From the NCBI RefSeq assembly GCF_002022275.1, contig NZ_MSDF01000013.1, positions 1 through 64,000 of the forward strand: 64,000 nt of DNA, read 5' to 3'. The notes beneath the pieces were generated by a model. That model was not told the DNA's origin. It saw nothing but the letters and a program-made list of their open reading frames with translations, and ran no database searches. The DNA comes from Pseudomonas fluorescens. Its GTDB lineage: Bacteria > Pseudomonadota > Gammaproteobacteria > Pseudomonadales > Pseudomonadaceae. Shown one piece after another: positions 10,094-18,689 of this stretch. Positions within the stretch are counted from its first letter, which is position 1; each line of letters starts with the position of its first letter. Made by a program: the position numbers and the translations under genes.

Positions 10094-11650
10094 GTGAGCC
10101 AGTCCCTGATCGCTGCCCTGCAAAACCCGGCTTTATACCCTCACCCGGTTGAAGCGTTCCAAGTCATCGAAACCCATATTTCCTGGGTGATCCTGACCGG
10201 TCCCTATGCTTATAAATTGAAGAAGCCGATGAACTTCGGCTTTCTCAACTTCACCGCCCTGGAAGATCGCGGGCACTTCTGCAACGAGGAGCTGCGCCTC
10301 AATCAGCGTCTGACTGAAGATTTGTATCTTGAAGTGTTGCCAATCACCGGCACCGCCGAGGCGCCGCAGTTGGGCGGCGACGGCCCAGTGATCGAGTACG
10401 CGCTGAAAATGCGCCAGTTCCCGCAAAGCCAGATGCTCAGCACCTTGCAGGCCAACGGCGAATTGACCAGCGCGCACATCGATGAGATGGCCAGGCAGAT
10501 CGCGCACTTCCACCTCACCGCGCCCAAAGTCCCGCAAGAACACCCGGCTGGCACCCCGGACGAGGTCATGGCGCCGGTACGCCAGAACTTCGAACAGATC
10601 CGCCCATTCCTCAGCGACAAGGCCGACCTGGCACAACTCGAAGCCCTGCAAGCCTGGGCTGAAAGCAGTTTCGAACGCCTCAAGCCGCTGCTCCAACAAC
10701 GCAAGCTCGACGGTTTCACCCGCGAGTGCCATGGTGATATTCACCTGGGCAACGCCACGCTGATCGATGGCAAGGTCGTGATTTTCGACTGCATCGAATT
10801 CAACGAGCCGTTCCGTTTCACCGACGTGTATGCCGACACCGGCTTCCTGGCGATGGACCTTGAGGACCGTGGCCTCAAATCCCTGGCGCGGCGCTTCATC
10901 AGCCAATACCTCGAATTGACCGGCGACTATCAAGGCCTGGAAGTGCTGAACTTCTATAAAGCCTACCGTGCACTGGTACGCGCCAAAGTGGCACTGTTCA
11001 GCATGCCGAGCGAAGCCAACCCGGTACAACGCGCCACCACCCTGCGCCAGTACCGCAACTACGCCAACCTGGCAGAAAGCTACAGCACTATTCCTTCACG
11101 CTTCCTGGCGATTACCCACGGCGTGTCGGCCGTCGGCAAAAGCCACGTTGCGATGCGTCTGGTGGAAGCGCTGGGGGCCGTGCGCCTGCGGTCGGATGTC
11201 GAGCGCAAACGTCTGTTTGGCGAACAACAGGTTGAAAACACGCCACAGGCCGGCATCTATGCCGTCGACGCCAGCGCCGCGACTTACGCGCGCCTGAACG
11301 AGATCGCCGACACCGTACTGCGCGCCGGCTACCCGGTCGTGCTGGATGCCACCTTCCTCAAACACGAACAGCGCGACGCCGCCGCCAAAATCGCCGAGGC
11401 GACGGGCGCGCCGTTCCTGATTCTGGATTGCAATGCACCGCAAGCCGTTATCGCCAGCTGGTTGGCGCAGCGTCAGGCAGACAAAAACGATCCGTCTGAC
11501 GCGACGCTGAGCATCATTGAAGCGCAGCACGCCAACCGCGACCCGCTGTCCGCCGAAGAACTGCTGCTGAGCAAGCGTGTAGAAACCAACGAAAGCGGCA
11601 CGCTGGACGCACTGGTGGCTCATATCCGCCAGCGTCTGCCCGGCCTGTAA
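10094..11650 (+). CDS. Bifunctional aminoglycoside-phosphotransferase-like / P-loop kinase protein
   Basis: A 518-aa two-domain protein of unknown substrate. Residues about 1-320 form a protein-kinase-like/aminoglycoside phosphotransferase fold: the catalytic motif HGDIHLGN and a downstream FDCIEFNEPFR metal-binding motif are intact (about residues 216-240). Residues about 335-518 are a P-loop kinase-like domain with Walker A GVSAVGKS and a later VVLDATFLKHEQRDAA motif. This fusion is widespread in proteobacteria (COG2187 joined to COG0645). The start is GTG with AAGGA upstream. It is divergent from mrcB. It is not expected to be an antibiotic resistance gene. Confidence 0.85.
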   Translation: MSQSLIAALQNPALYPHPVEAFQVIETHISWVILTGPYAYKLKKPMNFGFLNFTALEDRGHFCNEELRLNQRLTEDLYLEVLPITGTAEAPQLGGDGPVIEYALKMRQFPQSQMLSTLQANGELTSAHIDEMARQIAHFHLTAPKVPQEHPAGTPDEVMAPVRQNFEQIRPFLSDKADLAQLEALQAWAESSFERLKPLLQQRKLDGFTRECHGDIHLGNATLIDGKVVIFDCIEFNEPFRFTDVYADTGFLAMDLEDRGLKSLARRFISQYLELTGDYQGLEVLNFYKAYRALVRAKVALFSMPSEANPVQRATTLRQYRNYANLAESYSTIPSRFLAITHGVSAVGKSHVAMRLVEALGAVRLRSDVERKRLFGEQQVENTPQAGIYAVDASAATYARLNEIADTVLRAGYPVVLDATFLKHEQRDAAAKIAEATGAPFLILDCNAPQAVIASWLAQRQADKNDPSDATLSIIEAQHANRDPLSAEELLLSKRVETNESGTLDALVAHIRQRLPGL

Positions 11651-11743
11651 GAAATATTTCTTGGCCGTGTCACCGATCTACGGTGCACGGCCAAGCAATA
11701 GTGGCACTATAATGGCGTCATAATTCCAACAGGAGTCGCCATC

Positions 11744-12088
11744 ATGAGTCAGCCCAAGCTTCTTGATACCCCGCTCTACGCGCTCCTGCATAAGGACGAC
11801 ATCCGCGGCTTCAACGCAGAACGCCCCAAAGACGGCACCATCGACATGCGCGGTGGCGACTTCCGAGGGCTAGACCTGCGTGACCTGAACGCCACGGGCG
11901 TGGACTTCACCGACGCCTACTTCCGCTCGGCCGACTTGCGTGGCCTGGATTTGCGCGGCTGCTCACTGGAAGGCGCCAGCCTGGCCCATGCGCAGATCTC
12001 CGGTACCTACTTTTCACCCGAATTGACTGCCGACGAGATTCTGATGTCGGTCAATTTCGGTACTCGCCTGCGCTATCGCACTAAATAG
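11744..12088 (+). CDS. Pentapeptide repeat protein
   Basis: A 114-aa protein whose central part (about residues 35-90) is a run of pentapeptides of the A(D/N)LXX kind, for example FRGLDLRDLNATGVDFTDAY and SADLRGLDLRGCSLEGASL. These would form a short right-handed quadrilateral beta-helix. Only about ten units are present, fewer than in Qnr-type gyrase-protecting proteins, so I would not infer DNA mimicry. A good ribosome binding site AGGAG lies 9 nt before the ATG. It appears monocistronic; the region after the stop holds a weak GC-rich inverted repeat (about 12103-12130). Confidence 0.83.
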   Translation: MSQPKLLDTPLYALLHKDDIRGFNAERPKDGTIDMRGGDFRGLDLRDLNATGVDFTDAYFRSADLRGLDLRGCSLEGASLAHAQISGTYFSPELTADEILMSVNFGTRLRYRTK

Positions 12089-12292
12089 CACCGCCTTCAA
12101 AACCCCGGCCCGACACCCAGCGAGCCGGGCGTTTCTCGCCTGTTTATCGCCAACTCTCCCGACGCATTCTTATAAGCTTTTCAGCCATTCCTGACCAAAG
12201 AACCACGCTTTTCCTACTGAGCGCTACACTCCTTTTCAGGCTTGCCTGGTCACGATACCCACCGCACCATTCGGCCGTCGCAAGGAGGCTTG

Positions 12293-12565
12293 ATGAACGA
12301 TGAGCTGCAACACCTGAAAAACCTGGGCAAGACGTCGGCGCAGTGGCTGCACGCGGTGGGCATCCACAGCGCGTCCGACTTGCGCCGCCTGGGCGCGGTG
12401 GATGCCTACCGAGCCGTGCGCACGCGCGGGTTTCGGGCATCGAAAGTACTGCTGTATGCCATTGAAGGCGCACTGATGGATGTGCACTGGAACGATATAC
12501 CGACGGAGCGCAAGGAGGCATTGAACCGTCAGCTGGATGCTCTTGGCGCGCGCCAGAAGAATTAA
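12293..12565 (+). CDS. TfoX/Sxy C-terminal-domain protein
   Basis: A 90-aa protein consisting only of the TfoX C-terminal helix-hairpin-helix-like domain: LKNLGKTSAQWLHAVGIHSASDL then VDAYRAVR and a helical tail. The N-terminal domain of full-length competence regulators is absent, as in many pseudomonad homologues, so its link to competence is doubtful. I chose the ATG at 12293 because a strong AAGGAGG (12282-12288) precedes it, rejecting an upstream in-frame start. The PrrF locus follows. Confidence 0.82.
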   Translation: MNDELQHLKNLGKTSAQWLHAVGIHSASDLRRLGAVDAYRAVRTRGFRASKVLLYAIEGALMDVHWNDIPTERKEALNRQLDALGARQKN

Positions 12566-12643
12566 CTCGGCAACCAAGCCCCGTATTTTCGGGCGCTGCG
12601 CATAAGCGTTTGAAGAAACTCACCGAGCAGGCGAAAACAATTG

Positions 12644-12677
12644 TTGACTCTCAAATGAGAATCGTTATGATTATCAC
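12644..12677 (+). promoter_or_regulatory. PrrF promoter with overlapping Fur box
   Basis: The -35 box TTGACT (12644-12649), 16-bp spacer and -10 box TATGAT (12666-12671) place the start at about 12678. Positions 12657-12675 match the 19-bp Fur consensus GATAATGATAATCATTATC at 14 of 19 bases and cover the spacer and -10 box. Fur-Fe(II) binding would block the promoter when iron is sufficient. Confidence 0.88.
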
Positions 12678-12790
12678 AACTGGTCGCGAGATCAGCCGAT
12701 AACTGAAAGACCATTGGTTCGGACTCTCAGATTATCTCCTCATCAGGCTAATCACGGTTATTTGACCCGGCTCTTGCCGGGTCTTTTTTT
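12678..12790 (+). ncRNA. prrF: PrrF-family iron-responsive small RNA
   Basis: An sRNA of about 113 nt that under iron starvation base-pairs, with Hfq, to mRNAs of iron-containing proteins such as superoxide dismutase and TCA enzymes and represses them. It begins AACTGGTCGCGAG and contains the conserved core ATTATCTCCTCATCAGGC (12731-12748), which is the targeting region in P. aeruginosa PrrF1/PrrF2. It ends in an intrinsic terminator (12764-12790). A near-perfect Fur box overlaps the promoter. It lies next to heme transporter genes, as in P. aeruginosa, but only one copy is present here instead of a tandem pair. Confidence 0.92.
12764..12790 (+). terminator. Intrinsic terminator of PrrF
   Basis: A perfect 8-bp stem GACCCGGC/GCCGGGTC with loop TCTT is followed by seven T (12784-12790). 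Confidence 0.93.
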
Positions 12791-12809
12791 GCCCGCGAGA
12801 AAGCGCCGC

Positions 12810-13577
12810 TCAGCGCGCAATGATCAACGGATGCCCGCGCTCGGGATGCGGCTGCACCAACACATCCAGACCAAACACAGCCTTGAGCGGCTCCGGCTGA
12901 AACACCTTCAACGGTGTATCCAGCGCATGAGGACGCCCGTCTTCCAGCAACAGGATCCGGTCGCAGTAACGCGCTGCCAGGTTCAAGTCATGAAGGATTA
13001 CCAACACCGCGGCCCCTCGATCTGCAAAGCTGCGTATGGCTTGCAAGGTCGTGTGTTGATGCAAAGGGTCGAGCATCGACGTCGGCTCATCCAGCAGCAA
13101 TGTCTGCCCCGCCTCACCCGGCCATAACTGCGCCAACACTCGCGCAAGGTGCACACGCTGGCGTTCGCCGCCGGACAACGCGAGGTAGCTGCGACCCCTT
13201 AAGTGCCCGACATCGGCAGCCTGCAATGCCGCCTCGATGATTTCATCATCACGCACCCGCCCGGTTTGATGGGGCAAGCGGCCCATGCCGACGACTTCCT
13301 CGACGCGGAAAGCAAAATCCAGGGTCGACGTCTGCGGCAATACCGCCAGCCGCTGCGCCCGCTGCGAACCGCTCCAGTCTTTCAACGCAAGCTGATCCAG
13401 CCAGACATTCCCCTGATCCGGCTCAAGGTCGCCGCACAGCGCGCCGAGCATGGTACTTTTGCCCGCGCCATTGGGGCCTAGTACTCCGAGTACTTCACCC
13501 GGCAAAAGGTCGAGGGTGACATCCGACAGCACCGTTTTACGCCCGCGCCGGATCTGCAACGCTTCCACTCGCAGCAT
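12810..13577 (-). CDS. hmuV: Heme ABC transporter ATP-binding protein
   Basis: The 255-aa cytoplasmic ATPase of the heme importer. Walker A is GPNGAGKS (34-41), the ABC signature [17 protein letters not shown] is near residue 140 and Walker B is [11 protein letters not shown] (about 165), followed by the H-loop [13 protein letters not shown]. Its ATG overlaps the hmuU stop by one base (TGATG), so it is coupled as the last gene of hmuT-hmuU-hmuV. It converges on PrrF with a 19-bp gap. Confidence 0.93.
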   Translation of the reverse strand: MLRVEALQIRRGRKTVLSDVTLDLLPGEVLGVLGPNGAGKSTMLGALCGDLEPDQGNVWLDQLALKDWSGSQRAQRLAVLPQTSTLDFAFRVEEVVGMGRLPHQTGRVRDDEIIEAALQAADVGHLRGRSYLALSGGERQRVHLARVLAQLWPGEAGQTLLLDEPTSMLDPLHQHTTLQAIRSFADRGAAVLVILHDLNLAARYCDRILLLEDGRPHALDTPLKVFQPEPLKAVFGLDVLVQPHPERGHPLIIAR

Positions 13578-14614
13578 CAGGCACGTCCCCGCAACAACAG
13601 ATAGAGAAAAAACGGCGCGCCAATAAAGGCCGTCACGATGCCGATCGGCAACTCCGCCGGTGCCAAGGCCAGGCGCGCCACCAAGTCAGCGAACAGCAGC
13701 AAACTCGCGCCCGCCAGTACAGACGCAGGCAACAACACGCGATGATCCGGCCCCGCTAGCAGCCGCACCAAATGCGGCACCACCAGCCCGACAAACCCGA
13801 TCATCCCCGCCGCCGCCACTGCCGCGCCCACGCCCAACGCGGTGCAGAACACCAGCTCGCGCTTGAGTCCTTCAACGTCAATTCCCAGGTGACTGGCCTC
13901 CGACTCACCCAGCAACAATGCATTCAGCGCCATGGCCCGGCGTGGCAGCCAAAGCGCGACGCCTGCACTCACCAGCAGCAAAGGCCACAACCGTGAATAA
14001 CTGGCGCCATTGAGGCTGCCCAGGTTCCAGAAGGTCAGGGTGCGCAACGTCGCGTCATCCGCCAGATAGGTAAACAGCCCCACCGCCGAGCTGGCGAGGG
14101 CCGTCAGGGCGATACCGGCAAGCAGCATCGTCGCAACATTGGTCTGCCCGTTACGCCGCCCAAGCCGATAGACCAGTGCGGTAACGCCCAAACCGCCGAG
14201 AAATGCACACAGCGACAACAGATAAGGCCCGAACGCATCCGGCAAACCGCCAAAAAACGAACCTCCGACGATAGCGATAGCCGCGCCCAACGCCGCACCG
14301 CTGGACACGCCAACCAGTCCCGGGTCGGCCAGCGGGTTGCGAAACAAGCCCTGCATCGCCACCCCCGACAACGCCAGCACGCCGCCGACGGCTAGGCCCA
14401 GCAACGTACGCGGCAGGCGAATCTGCCCCAGGATCAACTCGGCCTGCTCCAGCCCCCGAGCCTCAATCGGCACGCCTATCAGGCGCAAGGCGGCCTTGAG
14501 CGTATCCATCAGCGGCAGACTGACCGGCCCCAGCGCCAACGACAACCAGATCGCCACTACGCACAGCAGCGTCAGCCCGATAAACAGCGTTTTCGGTTTA
14601 ACAGACGTGGTCAT
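13577..14614 (-). CDS. hmuU: Heme/iron ABC transporter permease (FecCD family)
   Basis: A 345-aa inner-membrane permease with about nine to ten hydrophobic helices and FecCD/BtuC features: [36 protein letters not shown] near residues 68-103 and the cytoplasmic coupling helix region [25 protein letters not shown] near 265-290. It moves heme delivered by HmuT across the inner membrane using HmuV. Its start overlaps the hmuT stop by 4 bp. Confidence 0.93.
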   Translation of the reverse strand: MTTSVKPKTLFIGLTLLCVVAIWLSLALGPVSLPLMDTLKAALRLIGVPIEARGLEQAELILGQIRLPRTLLGLAVGGVLALSGVAMQGLFRNPLADPGLVGVSSGAALGAAIAIVGGSFFGGLPDAFGPYLLSLCAFLGGLGVTALVYRLGRRNGQTNVATMLLAGIALTALASSAVGLFTYLADDATLRTLTFWNLGSLNGASYSRLWPLLLVSAGVALWLPRRAMALNALLLGESEASHLGIDVEGLKRELVFCTALGVGAAVAAAGMIGFVGLVVPHLVRLLAGPDHRVLLPASVLAGASLLLFADLVARLALAPAELPIGIVTAFIGAPFFLYLLLRGRA

Positions 14615-15489
14615 GGGGCAGGTTTAGCCTGGGACGGGTAAAACCCGGCGGACAGTGTGACCAGGCTTTGCGGCAGGCGCGGCCCAAGCCCACCGACCAG
14701 CAACGTCGGGTCCAGCTCAAACACCCGCCCGTTCTTCGCGGCCGGCGTGGAAGCCAGAATCGGGTTTTCCTTGAACAGGGCTGCCCGCGCCGCGTCGCCC
14801 GTCAATGCACGATCGGCAAATACCAATACATCAGGGCTCAAACCTGCCAGCGACTCCACCGAAAACGGTTTGTAACCGGTGTGGGTAGCCAGGTTATGCC
14901 CGCCCGCCTGCTGCAACAGCCAATCGGCGGCGGTGTCTTTGCCAGCAATCAACGGCTTGCCACCGGCATGCCCCAGCAGCAACAACACGCCCGGCGCTTT
15001 TTGCGTGGCCTGGGCCTTGGCGACCCAGTTCTTTTGCTGCGCCAGCACCTGTTCATATCCGGCAAACAATTCGTTGGCCTTTGCTTCATTACCGAGCAAC
15101 TTGCCCAAGTGCTGAAGGTTGCCTTTCAAGGTCGGCAAATCCGCCTGCGCCGAGAACATTTCCACTTGCACGCCCGCGCCACGGATCTGCGCCAACACCG
15201 GCGGCGGGCCCATTTCCTCAGTACCGACCAGCACCTGCGGGCGCAGGCTGAGGATGCCTTCAGCCGACAACTGCCGCTGATAACCAATGCTTGGCAACGC
15301 CTTGAGCGACTCGGGATGCTGGCTGGTGGTGTCGACCCCCACCAATTTCGACTCCCCGCCCAGCGCCGTCACCCATTCCGACAACGCCCCACCGGCACTC
15401 ACCCAGCGTTGAGGCAGTTCAGAGGCCTGGGCCGCGTGGTTGACCAGCAGTGAGGCAACAAGCGCAATAGCGCTGGTACTCAGGCGCAT
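14611..15489 (-). CDS. hmuT: Periplasmic hemin-binding protein
   Basis: A 292-aa periplasmic substrate-binding protein of the heme importer, cluster A-II (BtuF/FhuD-like) fold. A Sec signal peptide covers residues 1 to about 22 (cleavage near AQA-SE). The mature protein begins with RWVSAGGALSEWVTALGG and contains GVDTTSQHPESLKALPSIGYQRQLSAEGIL, the family's N-lobe pattern. It is the first gene of hmuTUV. No gene for a TonB-dependent heme receptor or a cytoplasmic heme-binding protein lies beside it. Confidence 0.92.
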   Translation of the reverse strand: MRLSTSAIALVASLLVNHAAQASELPQRWVSAGGALSEWVTALGGESKLVGVDTTSQHPESLKALPSIGYQRQLSAEGILSLRPQVLVGTEEMGPPPVLAQIRGAGVQVEMFSAQADLPTLKGNLQHLGKLLGNEAKANELFAGYEQVLAQQKNWVAKAQATQKAPGVLLLLGHAGGKPLIAGKDTAADWLLQQAGGHNLATHTGYKPFSVESLAGLSPDVLVFADRALTGDAARAALFKENPILASTPAAKNGRVFELDPTLLVGGLGPRLPQSLVTLSAGFYPSQAKPAP

Positions 15490-15600
15490 AACAGGGTTTC
15501 CTTCCGAGGGCGGGGCCGCTCAAGCACTCACCGATGTGACAGATGGAACCTGCCTGGCATCGTACTGAGCGCCCGGTCAGCGATGGGCGAAGCGGGCATT

Positions 15601-15615
15601 TGATAATTGTTTGCA
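15601..15615 (-). promoter_or_regulatory. Possible Fur site upstream of hmuT and the Rieske gene
   Basis: TGATAATTGTTTGCA matches one perfect TGATAAT half-site of the 7-1-7 Fur motif; the other half matches at four of seven bases. It lies between divergent hmuT and the Rieske gene. It is weaker than the PrrF Fur box. Confidence 0.4.
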
Positions 15616-15644
15616 TTTGAACGTCAAGGCACTTAAGGATTGAT

Positions 15645-15962
15645 ATGAAGTTTCTCTGCCCCTCCGATACCCTCGCGCCAGACAGCAGCCGCGGTTTCGA
15701 GATCGACGGTTGCAAGCTCTTGGCCGTGCGTCGAGAAGGCGTGGCCTACTTCTATATCAACCGTTGCCCCCATCGCGGCATCCCGCTGGAATGGCAGCCC
15801 GACCAGTTCCTTGACGCCAGCGCCAGCCTGATCCAGTGCGCCACCCATGGCGCGCTGTTTCTGATCGAAAGCGGGGAATGCATTGCCGGCCCATGCGCAG
15901 GCCAAAGCCTCATCGCCCTGCCCGGCCGCGAAGACGAACAGGGGCTGTGGGTGGAACTCTAG
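15645..15962 (+). CDS. Rieske (2Fe-2S) domain protein
   Basis: A 105-aa single-domain Rieske ferredoxin-like protein. Both cluster-binding motifs are intact: [10 protein letters not shown] (Cys-x-His, about residues 43-52) and CATHGALF (Cys-x2-His, about 65-72). With no membrane anchor or signal it should be a cytoplasmic electron carrier; its partner oxygenase or reductase is not adjacent. Its stop overlaps the convergent sfsA stop by 4 bp. It is divergent from hmuT and could share iron control, which is an inference from the possible Fur site. Confidence 0.88.
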   Translation: MKFLCPSDTLAPDSSRGFEIDGCKLLAVRREGVAYFYINRCPHRGIPLEWQPDQFLDASASLIQCATHGALFLIESGECIAGPCAGQSLIALPGREDEQGLWVEL

Positions 15963-16672
15963 TCGCCCATCACGACTTCCAATCGACGGTCGACGAAAAT
16001 TTCCTCCGGCGTTACGCGCACACCGTAGGCCAACACTTCCACACCCGCCGCCTTGGCTTCACGCAAGGCGGCGGCGTATCCGGCGTCGATTTCCACCGCC
16101 GGGCGCACCGCCTCGATACCCGACAGGTTCACGCAATACAGCTGCACCGCCCGCACACCGTCGCGCGCCAAGTGCGCCAACTCGCGCAAATGTTTGGCGC
16201 CGCGCTGGGTCACCGCGTCGGGAAACGCCGCCACCGCCGAGCCGTCGAAACCCAAAGTCACACTCTTGACCTCCACATACGCCGCGCCGTGGGGGTAATC
16301 CAGGCGAAAGTCGATGCGGCTTTTTTCCTGGCCATAGGGCACTTCGCGCTTAAGCGCCGTAAAACCGTTGAGCTCGGTTATCACTCCGGCGCGTAACGCT
16401 TCCTCGACCAGTTGATTGGCGCGCGCGGTGTTGACGCACGCGAGTCGGCCTTGCGGCGTCTCGGCAATTTCCCAGGTGCCTGGCAGCTTGCGCTTGGGGT
16501 CATCGGAACGGCTGAACCAGACCTGACCGCCTTCCACCATGCAGTTGAGCATCGACCCTGTGTTCGGGCAGTGAATGGTCAGCAATTCGCCGGTAACGGT
16601 TTCGATATCGGTGAGAAAACGCTTGTAACGGCGAATCAGCCGCGCTTCTTCAAGGGGGGGATGAAAACGCAT
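15959..16672 (-). CDS. sfsA: DNA/RNA nuclease SfsA family protein
   Basis: A 237-aa SfsA protein, historically linked to sugar fermentation stimulation. An OB-fold N-terminal part is followed by a PD-(D/E)XK-like nuclease domain. The family stretches are [31 protein letters not shown] and [10 protein letters not shown] (the E-x-K motif, about residues 132-140). I chose the ATG at 16672, which overlaps the upstream aminotransferase stop in a TGATG junction, rather than an in-frame ATG 12 nt earlier. The coupling suggests co-expression with the aminotransferase. Confidence 0.9.
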   Translation of the reverse strand: MRFHPPLEEARLIRRYKRFLTDIETVTGELLTIHCPNTGSMLNCMVEGGQVWFSRSDDPKRKLPGTWEIAETPQGRLACVNTARANQLVEEALRAGVITELNGFTALKREVPYGQEKSRIDFRLDYPHGAAYVEVKSVTLGFDGSAVAAFPDAVTQRGAKHLRELAHLARDGVRAVQLYCVNLSGIEAVRPAVEIDAGYAAALREAKAAGVEVLAYGVRVTPEEIFVDRRLEVVMGD

Positions 16673-17844
16673 CAGGCTTGCCAACTCCGCAAACCACGGG
16701 CGATGCGTTCCACCGCCTGCTGTAGCCGGTCGATATTTTGCGTGTAGGCAAAGCGCACATGGTGGCCCGCCTGAAAGCGCCCGAAATCCAGCCCGGGCGT
16801 AAAGGCCACGTGTTCGGTTTCGAGGAAGTGCTGGCAGAACGCGAAGGCATCACCGCCGAACGCGCTGATATCCGCGTACAAATAGAACGCACCTTCGGGC
16901 TCCACCGCGATGCCGAAACCCAGCTCGCGCAAGGCCGGCAACAGGAAGTCACGACGACGACCGAATTCGGCGCGGCGCTCTTCGAGAATACTCAGGGTTT
17001 GCGGGGTAAAACAGGCCAACGCGGCGTACTGAGCCATGCTCGGCGCGCTGATATAGAGGTTTTGCGCCAACTTCTCCAATTCGCCCACGGCGGCAGGTGG
17101 CGCGATCAGCCAACCCAGGCGCCAGCCGGTCATGCCGAAATACTTCGAAAAACTATTTAAGACGAAGGCATCGTCGTCGACTTCCAGCACGCTCGCGGCA
17201 TCGGTGCCATAAGTGAGGCCGTGATAAATCTCGTCAACTACCATGTGGCCATTACGCGCCTTGATTGCGCTCGACAACCCGGCTAACTCATCACGCGTGA
17301 GGAGGGTGCCGGTGGGGTTGGCCGGGGACGCGACCAGCGCGCCCACGCTGTCTTCGTTCCAGTGCCTGGCCACCAGGTCGGCGGTCAACTGATAGCGCAC
17401 GTCCGGGCCGACCGGCACCAGTTGCGCCGCGCCCTCCACCAGCCGCAGGAAGTGGCGATTGCAGGGGTAGCCCGGGTCAGCCAACAGCCAATGTTTGCCC
17501 GGATCGACCAGCAGGCTGCTCGCCAACAGCAAGGCGCCAGAGCCTCCGGGGGTGATCAGGATGCGCTCGGGATCCACGTTCAGGCCGTAACGCTGCTGAT
17601 AAAACCCACTGATGGCCTCACGCAACTCGGGCAAGCCGCGGGCCGCGGTGTAGCGAGTCTTGCCATTGGCCAGCGCCGCCTGGCCCGCCTGAATGATCGG
17701 CTCGGCCGTGGTGAAATCCGGCTCGCCGATTTCCAGGTGGATCACGTCATGGCCGGCCGCTTGAAGCTCATTGGCGCGCGCCAGCAACGCCATGACATGA
17801 AAAGGTTCGATGGCGCGACTGCGCGCACTGTAGGGCTGGGCCAT
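16672..17844 (-). CDS. PLP-dependent class I/II aminotransferase
   Basis: A 390-aa fold-type I aminotransferase. The PLP lysine lies in [20 protein letters not shown] (about residues 230-249). Other family motifs are EIGEPDFTT near 38-46, ASPANPTGT near 170-178 and VDEIYHGL near 200. The substrate cannot be fixed from sequence; the family includes aspartate, aromatic and alanine-type enzymes. It is translationally coupled to sfsA and divergent from dksA across a 320-bp region. Confidence 0.88.
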   Translation of the reverse strand: MAQPYSARSRAIEPFHVMALLARANELQAAGHDVIHLEIGEPDFTTAEPIIQAGQAALANGKTRYTAARGLPELREAISGFYQQRYGLNVDPERILITPGGSGALLLASSLLVDPGKHWLLADPGYPCNRHFLRLVEGAAQLVPVGPDVRYQLTADLVARHWNEDSVGALVASPANPTGTLLTRDELAGLSSAIKARNGHMVVDEIYHGLTYGTDAASVLEVDDDAFVLNSFSKYFGMTGWRLGWLIAPPAAVGELEKLAQNLYISAPSMAQYAALACFTPQTLSILEERRAEFGRRRDFLLPALRELGFGIAVEPEGAFYLYADISAFGGDAFAFCQHFLETEHVAFTPGLDFGRFQAGHHVRFAYTQNIDRLQQAVERIARGLRSWQA

Positions 17845-18164
17845 TAGCCTTCCTTAAGCATGAGGACAAAATCAGGATTCTACCGAACCCGCGCGGTAAA
17901 ACATGTTCTATTGCCTGCCCGGCCACTCAAGCGGCCCGGGCAAGCGCGCGCAAAACGACTAAAATCAACACTCGAGGCGTTTCATGTCCAGCCATGGCGG
18001 GCTGTTGCAGTTTGCAACCCCGGCATGATGGCCCCTCGACAACCGGGAGTGGCGCACCCCGAATCTATCTGGTAAGTTCGCCCGCTTGCAGCCGCAGGGC
18101 CGGCAGGTGTCGGTGACGTTGCAATCCTGCGCAATGGATTAGAAGAGTGAGAGGCGGTCTATTC
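17845..18164. other. 320-bp intergenic region between the aminotransferase gene and dksA
   Basis: I see no convincing gene here. A GC-rich inverted repeat TGCCCGG...CCGGGCA lies at 17916-17942. A 71-codon ORF at 17860-18075 lacks a ribosome binding site and coding character. The dksA promoter should be in this stretch but I cannot assign its boxes with confidence. Confidence 0.5.
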
Positions 18165-18605
18165 ATGTCCACCCAAGCAAAGCAACAGCAGCAGAGCCTC
18201 AGTGGCTTCACACCTTACGTCGAAGCGAAGGGTGAGGAGTACATGGGCAAGCCCATGCGCCAGCACTTCACCAAGATCCTGCAAAAGTGGAAGCAGGACT
18301 TGATGCAGGAAGTCGACCGTACGGTTGACCACATGAAGGACGAAGCCGCCAACTTCCCGGACCCGGCAGACCGTGCCAGCCAGGAAGAGGAATTCGCCCT
18401 CGAACTGCGCGCCCGTGATCGTGAACGCAAGCTGATCAAGAAAATCGACAAAACGCTGCAACTGATTGAAGACGAAGAATACGGCTGGTGCGAATCCTGC
18501 GGCGTCGAGATCGGTATCCGTCGCCTGGAAGCCCGCCCAACCGCGGACCTCTGCGTAGACTGCAAGACCTTGGCTGAAATCAAGGAAAAACAGGTCGGCA
18601 AGTAA
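18165..18605 (+). CDS. dksA: RNA polymerase-binding transcription factor DksA
   Basis: A 146-aa secondary-channel factor that works with ppGpp to control rRNA, amino acid and virulence promoters. A coiled coil covers about residues 30-105. The Zn finger is complete, with CESC and CVDC separated by 17 residues (about 112-137), so it is the zinc-dependent form. The start MSTQAKQQQQ was chosen; an in-frame ATG 18 nt upstream is less likely. A strong terminator follows. The order dksA-gluQRS is conserved in gamma-proteobacteria. Confidence 0.96.
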   Translation: MSTQAKQQQQSLSGFTPYVEAKGEEYMGKPMRQHFTKILQKWKQDLMQEVDRTVDHMKDEAANFPDPADRASQEEEFALELRARDRERKLIKKIDKTLQLIEDEEYGWCESCGVEIGIRRLEARPTADLCVDCKTLAEIKEKQVGK

Positions 18606-18624
18606 TCCCTGCCTATCTGACCGA

Positions 18625-18650
18625 ATGGGGCGTGCAAACGCCCCATTTTT
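18625..18650 (+). terminator. Intrinsic terminator of dksA
   Basis: A 9-bp perfect stem ATGGGGCGT/ACGCCCCAT with loop GCAA is followed by TTTTTGTTT. Confidence 0.92.
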
Positions 18651-18689
18651 GTTTCTGGCGTTTACCGATTTTCCAGTAGTATCCGGCCC

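Noticed and set aside
10094..11650. Aminoglycoside resistance gene
   Set aside because: The phosphotransferase-like domain is fused to a P-loop kinase in a conserved core-genome setting and lacks the features of acquired resistance enzymes.
12714..13127. 137-codon plus-strand ORF over PrrF and hmuV
   Set aside because: Starts inside the sRNA and is antisense to hmuV.
17860..18075. 71-codon ORF between the aminotransferase gene and dksA
   Set aside because: No ribosome binding site, atypical composition and position in a promoter region; probably chance.
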